Assembly: GCA_963377175.1 (NCBI GenBank)
Contig: CAUJNA010001868.1
Span: forward strand, 883,380 to 947,379
DNA from: Effrenium voratum
Lineage: Eukaryota; Sar; Dinophyceae; Suessiales; Symbiodiniaceae
Length of the DNA: 64,000 nucleotides
Direction of reading: 5' to 3'
Position numbers and translations under genes: made by a program. Below the pieces are notes generated by a model. The model was not told where the DNA came from, did no database searches, and was given only the letters and a program-made list of their open reading frames with translations. Positions 10,801-22,300 of the stretch are shown piece after piece; the stretch's first letter is position 1, and each line of letters begins with the position of its first letter.

Positions 10801-13800
10801 CCAAGCCACGGGGCTAAGGCTCCCTTGCAGCCAACTGGGAGCATGAATGGTCCGACGGGCAGAAGGCAGCATTCGATCGATTTGTTCGTCGAGCCAAAAG
10901 CTGGGAGGATCTATGGTAAGTCAATGCGACCACCTGGACATGCAGACATGTGTCTTTTGCTTTGAATGGATGGACGCCTTGGCTTACTCAGTAAATGGCA
11001 TGTTTTGTGGTTTTGTTTCAACAAGGTATAAAGGGCTCCCGTTCAAATTCACCTGAGACCCTCGCCTTGAGTCTTCTCTATGGATTCTCTTTGGGGGTCT
11101 CCATGCTAATTTGGAGGACCCCGACAACCCACAAAGGTGCACAAGAACATCCTAGGAAGCCAGCCACTTCTGCCACACATTCAGCCTGCAAGGAACCTAC
11201 TGACTTTGCTTTTGCGGGGGTACCCTGCAGTGCCTTTGAGCTCTGGGTTTGGTCTGGTTGCTGTGGGTTTTGTTGCCTTTGCGCCAAGGTTTGGGCACCT
11301 TTTTTAAGCCCCCGAAGCGCCAGACGCCTTGCCCAAGGGTTCCGAAAGCATACTTGGGTGCTCGGCCAAGTTAGTAGGTGGTTAGTAACCTGGGTTATAA
11401 CCTACTTACAACCGGCCCAACTCACTCATAAGTAGGTTACCTGGGGTAACCACTTACTAACTTGGCCGAACATCCAAGTAGCTTTCACGCCTTCACGTCT
11501 TCTCAGCGCCAGGCCTGGTGCTGCGATCATCGCAAGGTGGGCTGTGCCTTCAACTGCAGCGCGGGAGCCCAGGCGAAGGCGAGCAAATTGGCACAGGGCT
11601 TCATCCTGTGATTTGCCGCGCTGCGCGTTTTCTTCACCCAATTTCTCGAATCGTAGTTGCGCGAATTGTCGCATGTCTTTTCAATGCTGTTTTAAGATAC
11701 GCAGAGTTTGGTTGTGCGCCTTCCATGGTTGTCCAGTGGGGCTTCGGCCCCCTTGCCCAACCTTGGAGGTGAAGGACAATTGTCGACTGGTTCCCTTTGA
11801 AACGGGCGAGCCCCAGACTTCTTTTGAAGTTCCGGTGTTTTTGTTCCTTCTGGTTCTCAGCGGGAATCAGGGAATGACATCCCCCCAATAAACCATTCCT
11901 TATGGTTTTCTTCACGGGAATCCCCCGAACGATTCATTCCCAACACCCGGGCTCGTGGTCATTCCCTGCTTACCGCTCCAGCAGTTTCAGGGGCCCCAAA
12001 GAGCCATTTCTAGGGGGTCTTCGGGCCTTCTCTCGTTTTCTTTGTTTTCGTTTTTTGTTTCCTCCTTTTGTTTTCTCTTTCTTTCAATCTTTTTTCCGGG
12101 GTGCATGAGTTTGGTCTTAGAAGTGCCCGATTGGTTTTGAGGTCCCGCACTTCTAGGCCTGACGAAACATGGGTGTGTTGTTTGACATAGTGTATTTGGG
12201 TTGTTTTTTCAACCGCTCATATGCACCCAAGAGAAGTTGGTCCGGAAAAGGGATCCGATTTGGGCGTCACTTCAAGCCTCAGTGAAAGGGCTTGCCTTGG
12301 GGCCAATAGGGTCAGACCAGCCCTTCTCAAGATGCAGCAGTGCAAGAATTCATGGCCTTGGCGCCAACTGGAAGGTACCTGAATTGGTTTAAAACCTTTG
12401 GTGCCAACTGGTACCTTCAACTTGGCCAGTTTGCTTTTGTGTGGCTTGTTAAATGCTAACTGGCAGTTACCAGGGACATTTTGGGATGGTCCAGGCGAAA
12501 ACCCTAAACCGCATGAAGTTTGGGTGGCCGAAACCCGACAGAGCGTTCGGCATTGCCAGAGGCTCCTCGGGCGACTGGAGTCCGCGTCAGAAGGCGCATT
12601 CGGATCCCTGGTCAACATCATCACACCCTGAGTCACCAAAGGGAGGGTCACATCCTGTGTTGCCTGGGGATCAAGCATCCAAATACTCGAATTAAAGTTT
12701 GAGTATCCTAAAGCAAACACCGCTTGGACTACTTGGTTTGATCATGTTTGCCACATCGCAGTCCTTTTCTTGGTGGGTGTTCAGCTTTGGTTTCTTACAT
12801 TTGCCTAAGAACATGATTTTTCCCCCCAAAGGAATCTATCATATGTCATTTTTACCCGGGGGCGAAAAAGCAAATGGATGGTTTTCTTTCAAAGGAGAAG
12901 GTCTCCACCCCGAGAAGAAAAAACAATAGACAAAAAAGAAAGAAAAAAGTCCACCCCCCGCCGCCATGGGATCCATATGCCTGGGTGAATTATAACGACC
13001 TCACACGACCTCGCCCCAAATGGTGGTTTATGTGGGGAATAGCCACCCAACCGCTTTATTTCAGGTTGGTGAAATATTTTAACTCACCCAGATATCCGCT
13101 CAGCTTTGGATTGAAGCCGCGAGGCGTGGTGTTGCCTCCACGAGAAGTTGGGATGTCCCGAGGAGCACGAAGACTACGACTGCGGCCCCTGGGCCGAATC
13201 CACTGGCACAACAATGGCACTCTGAAACCTCGGTTTCTTCCATGTTGCTTAAGACAACTGTTTTATTCTCCCTGTTGGCTTTGAAAGGGACATTCTATCA
13301 TGACTGCAGATCAGCTTTGTTTTTGCAGGTTCTGGGCTTCACGAAAAGCAACTCACCAAAAATGTCAAACCCGGGGTCGCCGAACCGGGTGGATATCCCG
13401 TTGGACTGGCCCCGGTGATTCCAAATTATTGGACTCCAATTCTTCTTCTTTTTGGGGGGGGGAGGGACAAGACGGAGGAGCAGTCGTATGGGTTTGTACC
13501 GGTATGATTTGGTTTCTTTGCTGACCGGATCATGACATATATGAAGTTGCTGGCAATTTGCAGAGTTGCAGGTGCCATACGCTGAGCAATAAATATTTTG
13601 AGACTGAGTCTATGCCAGCTTTCAGTTGCTTTCAGTCGCTTTCAGGTCTTTCGGAGTGAGAGAAGGCAACAGTAAGTGGGCCTGATCGGTCTATCTCCAG
13701 ATCGTTTGGGGATGCCTGCGGCCTTTCCATCGGGGGGATTTGGTGGACAAACAAAAACAATGAGTGTAGACTCGCAAATGGAGCTTCTTTTTTTTCTTTT

Positions 13801-16264
13801 GCGGTTTTAAAGGAGGGAACAGTTCTTAAGACCAACTGGGGTTGCTGTTTTTGAGGCGCCTAATTCGCCTCGCCAGTTTGGCTGATTGAAGGCCGCAATT
13901 TGCAAATCTCAGGTATCGGACTGGAGGGATGGAGGGCGCACTGGTCGCAGGGCAAGAAGGCCCGGTTGCCCTAGTCCTACACCCCCGGCGCACTGGTCGC
14001 AGGGTTTCAGCTAGGGCAGTCCTACACCCCCGGCTTTGGGCTCTGGGCTCTGGGCGCTGGGCGAGCGCCAGAAAACAGCGCTCGGCATGGGTCGGTGTTG
14101 GTTAGGGCTTTTTTGTTGTTGGTTTGTTTATATATATATATTAAAAAAAAAAGAAAAACGGTTCCGGGCGAAAGAGAAGCTGCAGGTATCTTCCGCAAAG
14201 TTTGCGCGACTGACTTAATTATCATCCATGTCAGTACTCAATCACTGGCGGCAATCCGTGGGCGAGTGTTACACAGAAATCTGCTTCCCTTTACTTGGTG
14301 GTTTGAACCCCTGGTTCTTGTTGAGGTTAAGTGGGAAGCCACGCCTTAACCATCATCACCACTCCAAACCACCAATCAGGAAGCCGAAGAAGCCAGGTTT
14401 TCTCACAATGTTGGCCTGAAACCAGTCTACCCAAAGTCGAATCCTGGCTGCTCGCGGTCAAGCCTTTGTTTCGACCGAGCAAATCAAAGTCGTGGGTCAC
14501 CTAAATAGCAAACTTGGCAGTGACGCAAAGGAAGCCCAAATGGATGGCCACATTGTATTTTCCCAGACCCCCTATAAGCTGAGATTCATGGGCCTATGTC
14601 AGGTATGCCTTTTGGTTTGGCTTGAATTTGAACCCCTCCTTATAGCATGTGTTTGTTTTCCTTTTTTCGAGGGGACACTTCCCCATTCTTTTCAACCATC
14701 GTTCTTTTTAGAGATCCATGAGAAGCCCAGGGGAAACAGCTGGTTTTTGAAAAGATGGATGGTCGAAAAGAATGGAAGAGGAATCCACCCCTAGAGTTTT
14801 GGTAAGGTCCAAGGGGAAAGGTGACGAACTTCCCAACTCCAGGATCCGAAGTCCAGAAACCCTCCGAGGAAGCTACTTGTTGAATCAACCCCTGGGTTCT
14901 GTGCCACGTGTTTTAAGAAGTCACACAAAGAAACCTGGAGGTGTCCATGAAACGAAGGATCCCTAGGGCCAGAATTCATTAAGTGGATACAGCTATGATT
15001 TGATGCTTGCCCCTTGACTGCATTTAAGTTGTATTGTTGTTCGTCTCAAAGGAAGGCCAAAGAGGTCTATTCTTGGAAAATCACCCACGTGTTGGTTTCC
15101 ATCAAACGCCCACAGCAGCCCCGTTTTCCGCCAGACGTGGTGTTGCGAGCACTACCACCGCGGCTGCGATTACGATTGCGGCTCCTTGACGCAAAACGTG
15201 GAAGAAGACTCCCTTTGAACGAGTCCAAAGGGAAGCCACGGGAAAGTCAGCTAGCGTGTTTTGTCCCTCGAACAGTGGACTCGCCAAGACTTGAGCTCAC
15301 TGGTTTGCTGCTTGACTTGATAATAATTTCACCTTTACCTGTCTTACCTTTCCCAGTGATTCCTGAGTGGCTATCCAAGGGAACTACCCATCAAAAGCAA
15401 AGAGGAACATGGCGATGGGTGACCTACATCCACCAGGCTTTTGCACGGTTGTTTTCAACCAAACAATCCACGCCTGGATCAACCCTTCCCACTAGCCGGT
15501 GAAGCGCAGGACTCAGAAGAACGGGTTCTGTTTCTTTCACCCAAAAGGATTGAAACCCAGTCATTCGAGTCAGGCTTTTTCAATAGATCTTTCACCCAAC
15601 AGGAGTAGCACCCTGTCATTCGAGTCTTTAAAAAAAGAAAACGACAACACCATAAATAGTTATGTGTTCCCATCCGGAATTTATGGAGATCCCTTTGAGA
15701 GACATTAATTTGGCGGCCCAAGAAAAGAAAACGGTCCGGCGCACATCCGGCCTCGGGCCCAGGTGCGGGCTGGCTGACCTGGAAGGAGGGCTGGTCTGCC
15801 AAGAAGAAGGCCATTGGCCCGGAGAGTCCTTGGGCCATAGGTGTGTGGATGGAACACGAAAGGAAACCATGGGAATGAAATCATAGGAGTTATTGGTATT
15901 TACGTTTGGGAATCGAATCAGAAACCAGGGTTTCTGAACGGTGCAGGATTTTGGGAATCATGAAATGTTTTTTTTTGGAATCCTAAAGTTCGATGGATCC
16001 CACCAGCCCATTTTGGACATCAGCTTGCTTGCTGCAGCCTTCATGTTGGAACTTGATTAGTGAACCCCCCCCTCAAGGTCGACAAGGCATGGGAAAGCCG
16101 CATTTGCGTGACCAAGTTCAACTAGGTCCCCCAGTAGTGCCCTTTGACCAACTTTTTTGGGGGAGGGTTCCCCTACTAAAATAGACAAAACCGAGAAAAA
16201 AGAGAAAAAAAAAGAAAAACAATAATAATAATAATAATTATAATTATAATTATAATTAATAATC

Positions 16265-16301
<37 letters not shown>

Positions 16302-19300
16302 CATGTCGGGTACCAACTTCTTCTAACCTCTCAAATCTGGAGGACCTAGGAAAGAGAGATTGGGTCACTCGTTTCTGCTAACTCGTTTCGCTCGAAGGCC
16401 TGGTGCTGCCAGCACAAGGGCCACGGCTGCCCTCACAGCGACACGCCCCGTGGGGTCCTTGGCTCCGGATCGGCTTCCCGTCCGCCGCGGTTCGCGCTCT
16501 GGGATCAGGCCGTCAGGTTGGTTCAGGTGGTTTTGGGATGCGAGCCGTGTCCTGGTTCTCGATCCGGGGACCCGAAAAAATGAGTAAAATCGTCCCGGGC
16601 CCGAACCAAACAAGTACAATACCTCGGAGTGTTTTTATCAGAGTCCTTTAGCCAGGACGGTTTTAGACTGCGTTGGTTAGTATTGGGTTCAAATTGAGAA
16701 AAACGGACCCCGAAAAGAGATCAGCACATTTGGGGAGCATGGATAGTTTAAAAGTAGTACTGGCAATGTTTGGGGTCGGCTGGAGGGGCTTGAATTTTGG
16801 GGGGGTCTTTTTGTGAATAGGACAAAATGGTCAAATTGGGAAGCCGCTTCTGGAACACCTCCAAGCCACCAGTTAGAGGGAAGCTGATGTGAAGGAACAC
16901 GCAGCAAGACTCCACGTGTTGGGGGTTGGGCCTTTTTTCCAGGGAAGTCACAAGCGGATAAATCGCCTTTGGCGATCCTAGGTGTTAGGGACTTCCAGTG
17001 GTGTTTCTCTTATCGAAGCTCCGATTGGGTTTGGCAGACTTCCTTTTTGGAATTGGTACAGGACGCCCAAAGGGCTCCCCATTAAGAGAGAGAGAGAGAG
17101 AGAGAGTGAAAGAGACCTACTGTGGATGGACGAAATCCTTTTCGGCACCACCTAAGAAGCCCTGGAATGATTCGATTCCCCAACGGAAGTACCAACAAAC
17201 CTTGTGGTTTCAACCATGGTTCCTTTCGTGGTGCCTAGGCGGATTTTGCAACCATCCACAGTATGTTCGCTTCAAGTCCACCTACAAGATTCTTCGGGGA
17301 AACCTGGTGCAGGGCGGAGTGAGATCCCAGTTGCACTGAGGCTTTGCTTCATGCAGGGGACATGCTTTCCCACAGGACTGGCGATTTGCCATGCTTTAAA
17401 AGAAACTCTCGCAGCCATGCACTTGGCAAGCACGGACGCACTCACTTGTACCATCAATTGGCCCATGGCCCATATGGGCCCCTCTGGAGATGAATCTTAA
17501 CCCTGGATTCATGGGTTGTTTCGTGATTCCAGAATCAGGACCCAGGAAGTGGCGAGGTTCAACCAACTGTCGTGTCAACGCGTGTGCCATAGTCTAAGCA
17601 CCCTTCTTGTTGGGATGGTCGTCAAAGCTCTGGTGGCTTTAATCTAAACCCTCAACCGCCCAGGTAGTTATCACTCTTGTAGGAAGCCTGACATCTTTTT
17701 TTTTGGACCCAGGGTGTTTCCCTTGGTTTCCTACACTGTGGGAAATCGGAATCATTGGGCAGTGGCCAGGCCCCGCGAGTTTTCACCATGTCAACCTGTG
17801 GGGTTCCAGAGTCGCACTCCTGCAGTCTCACCCCGACATGCGTATATTGAAGGATTAGTATAATATACATGTATATGTATGTGTGTAATATATATATATG
17901 TGTATATATGTACCAGTTAGTTGATTCTTTGGCAAGATGAACTCCTTCAAGGACCATTTTCGGAGGGGTAAGACAGTAAGCTGTGGGTCGTTTTTTCAGC
18001 CGGTGCGACTCGAGGCTTCGACTGCCGCCCGGGGCTCAGCTTAGAATCAGAATCGGATGACATGAGCGGCACTTTCGGGCAACATGTGAGCCACAATCAA
18101 AACCCGGGCAAATGGATGTGGGTCAAACACAGGTACCCAAAAGGGAACCCTGGTAAATGGAAACAAAGACTAAAACCAGCGGTCCTTTGGTGGTTTAATT
18201 TTGACCCATACCCAAATGAAGGTTAGTAAGGGACAATCCCAACCATACATGGTTCTGGGTCAACCATTTTGATGCCGAGTTTTGATTATGACTCTTGTGA
18301 AGCATCTGCTTTCCCCACGGTTGACCCCCTGTAAAGCAAATAGTTCGGCAAAGGTTTCTGGTGTGAGTGAACCGGGTGGAAAGATGTCCAAAGCGAAAGG
18401 GCGTTCTGTTGGTTTCAACTAGTTTCGAAATTCTGCCATGGCCCTAAACATTTGGTTAACAAGCCTTTTGCGTAAGGGTCTTTAGGCCAATTGGCTTGTG
18501 GGTCAACACAGTACCATTATGGTGCACCACCCATTTTAGTTTATTTGAGTGGGGATTGGGATGTTCACTGGGGGTACGGAGTTTTGACCCATAGCCAATT
18601 GAGCGAACGTGGCACTTGGGGCGATTTGCTCTTCGGGAACCTCAGCAAGAGCCTTAGGCGAAGAAGCGCCAGATGCCTGGGCGCAGGATAAGAAGGACGC
18701 ATAGGGGGTGCGCCTCACCGCTGCGTGTGTGGAGGAAGGACCTACAACACCTAATTTGGAGTGAACCATAGGCGAGCGGTCCTTTGCTTGTAGGGGGTGT
18801 GTGCTTCATCAAGAAGCAGGTCACTTTGAGGGCCCTTGCTGCCTTTGGCAGCCCAATCTATGACTTTCGCAAGAAATTGCAGGGAATGCTCAGAGTGATT
18901 GAAGTCGTCGTTTTGGCCCCAAGCCCTAAGGGGTAAATCAACTCGGGCCTCTTTGCTTTCGCGCGCCGCGACGCGAAAAAAACGATCGACGCGTGAGGAC
19001 TGGTGCTGCAAGCAGGAGCACCTGGGCTGTGCAAAGCAGGAGCTGTACAACTGCAGCCGCTCGCCTCAGAAATCCAGATCTTCGAAGCTGTGAACCCATT
19101 TGTGCAGGGATGGGTGCCCAAACCAAGCTGCAAACACCTCACAAATTTCAACCCACCCGTTTTGCAGGTTTTGCAGGTTGAATCTAAAACCTTACTGCAC
19201 CTGCATGTGAAGCTGCAGAAGAAACAACATGGTTATATAAAACCACCACAAAATACAAAGAACAAGACGTAATATTTTCCCAATCCATGATGTATTTTTC

Positions 19301-22300
19301 TCTTCCTGTCATGCCTCTCTACACCGTAGATGCTTCATTCCCTCATCTCTCACCTCTATTCGTTGTCTCTTTGTTTGCGAGTTGAGAGAAGGGAAAAAGT
19401 TGTTGGGAAAGCCTTATTACTTAAACACATACCCCGAATGAGGCCCCTTTGGTGAGTCTGGTTTCTCATAGCCAACCCCATGATTGGTGGTGAACTATGA
19501 TCGATGAATTAAACAAACAACTAAAGCTTGGGAGTTTCTTACGAGCCCCTTTCAAAGTGCTCCTTGTTTTCTTGTTCAAAACATGAGTCTGTCCTCGAAC
19601 AATCGTTTAGTCCACTGCCCCTCAATCTTATGGCTGACCCTTGACACTATTTTCACACGTAGTGAGCTCGCTCGAGCGCGAAAACAAGCTCCATGAAGGT
19701 CCTTGGCTTCCGGTTTGGGAGTTCCAAGTGTTGCCCGGAGGGAAACGGGCGCGCTGGGCTGGAAAATTCGGGCTCTTCCAAGCGTTCCAATTTTCTCATG
19801 GGTACATAGTAGTAATGTGAAGCCCCACACCCCGCTGCGTTTTTCTGCCAATTGGGGCTGATGGGAGGAAGCTTGGATCGAGGACCAAAACTAGGGCACC
19901 GTATTTGCTCGCACCCATTCCCAAAAGGCATCCAAGCGCTCAGAAGATCGTCAGAAGGGTTCAGCTGATGGTCTCATGCACAACCTGGGATTGCCGTTCC
20001 ATGAGGATGTGTGGGCGCGTGTGGTGCTGAGTCACCTGTTCCAGGAGAACAACCAAGCAGCCGCCCTTGTTGGATCACGGTTGCCTTCCCTTGCAATTGG
20101 CCCTACAAGACCAACTTCGACCAGGCCACCTGTACGCGTGTGCCAAGATTAATGCCCCTCCAAAGCTTGATGTCGGAAGCGGCCCAAAAAAATGTCCAAC
20201 TGGTTTTGACGCGGCACTATGCATGCGGGTGTATCTTTTCTGCGGATTCCCTTTGTCATGGAAGTAGGCAAAGAGGGGTCTTGTCAACATTGGGGGTCCC
20301 GTGTGGTCCCCTTTCACCCAGGGCGACGCTGAAACGGGTCGAAAAAAAGTGCCCCCAAGTTTCAGACAGGCAGCGGTCTATCAAACTGGCGCCACGGCTG
20401 GTCCGACCACAAGAAGGACTGGTGCTGCAGGCGCTGGATTCTTCGGGCTGAAGCCAAGTTTGGGCTGTGCATCCCACAATCGAAACCCGGGTAGATGAAG
20501 GCTAGTAAGGGACAATCCCAGCCAGAATTCGGTGCGGCCGCCTTTGTAGTTCTTTACATTGGTTTGGGAAGACCATTGAGTTCGAGGTCTTGATTGTGAC
20601 TTATGTGGCCTTTTCAAACTCAGAATCCCCAGCTAGCCACCTGGCCCAGCCCCAACCCCGCGTGCTTATAAGCCAAAGTCTCAAAAAAGGGGGCAGGGTT
20701 GGGGCGGTGAAGCAGGGGGGGGGGGGGGGGGACGGGATGATCAAAGGGGGCTTCCTCTTGGCAAGCGCATTGCATCGCCTCAGTTCCTGAGTTCCTGGAC
20801 TTGTTCCTTTTTGGGGAGACAACTTTAGTCTTTGTGGCTCCCAGCAATCCGGTTCAATAGCCTTTTAGCTTTTTGGTGTTTAGTGGTAGTTTCCATTTCA
20901 CCCACGAAAAGTTAAACTTTAGCGGGGGATCTGAGGGCAGCCCAGTAGTGGCAAAATAAAAGAAACCAACATCAATTCAACCATTCGGAGAGCCCTTTCT
21001 GAAACGTATCTAGCCGCACTGTCGATCAAAATGGAAAGCCCATCCATTTGTGCGCCGGCATAGCTGTCGTTCCAGTATCAAGTACAATAAGTACGCCCAT
21101 TGCTTTTTGTTGGCACTTTCAGTATTTCGACGATGCCTGGTTTCTTGTTCTCCCGTCTGACTGTTTATTTGCTTGTTTGTTTGACTGCCTGCCTATTTGT
21201 TGGTTGGTTGGTTGGTTTGCTTGCTTGCTTGCTTGCTTGCCTGCTTGCTTGGCAACACTCGATTCGGCCCTGAGCTGTTCCGCCTGCCGCTGAAGGAGCA
21301 GGACATGACATGCGTTGGTGCCGTGGTGACAGGATGCGCCAGCAACGCTCTGCGGAATTTGGTTGCTTCCATTTGCTGAAGAAAAACTGACATCCCTCGT
21401 TGGTTTTGAAAGGAGATGATCACTACCATATTTGTTTTTGTCCAGGGGTCCAAAGCAAATGGAAGGTTGCTGGATGGCAAAGGCCAGCTGCCAGCCTCAG
21501 AAGGAGAAGGCCGGCCTAGGCCGCTTGGATGCCGACCGCATCTCGGTACCTGGCCTGTGACGTCCCACTGGATGTCTTGATTCCTTACGGACACAGACCA
21601 GGGTTTTCGGACCCTTCGAGCTTTGTTTGTTTGTTTGTTTGTTTGTTGGTTGGTTGGTTGGTTGGTTGGTTGGCAGGTTGCTATGTGTTGCTCAGTCGTT
21701 TCTTTATTTAATTATGTGTTTTCTTTATTTCTTTCTTTCTGTCTTTCTTTCTTTCTTTCTGTCTTTCTTTCTTTCTTTCTTTCTGTCTTTCTTTCTTTTT
21801 TTCTTTGTTTCTTTTTTTCTTTCTTTCTTTCGCTTGCTTGCTTGCTTGCGTGCTTTGCTTCTTTGCTCCTTAATTGTGTTTGTTCTTCCTTTTGTGTTTT
21901 CGTCTATTTGTGTTTTGGTTTTTCCGTCCTGGCGATTGGCCACGCCTGGGCCGGGCCGCTTCCAGGCACCACAGCCACGGCTGCAAGTTCGATTGCCGCC
22001 GCTCGGAGCAACCGGACGCCACGGTTTTGGTGGGTAAATGGGAAACTGCCCACCAAACCACCGGGAAGCTGATTGGGGGTGTCAAACTGCTGAGTGGGGA
22101 GGGGAGTTGGGGGAGGTGCGGGGGGGGGGGGTTGGTGGAGTGGGGTCATTTGTTTGGCAAACTTGTTTTGCTGGTTCGATAGGCAGGGAACGAGTTGGAA
22201 TGGCCTCGAAAAACCATCCCCCGTGGGTTTCCTTTGACTCGGTCATTCCCTACTGAGCACCAGCAAGGGGTAAAACGGGTACCAATTTGTTTCCCGCAGT

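Noticed and set aside
20010..20045. GTGTGGTGCTGAGTCACC as another WCC exon
   Set aside because: The second Cys codon is a stop (TGA) and no repeat-like residues flank it; a chance match.
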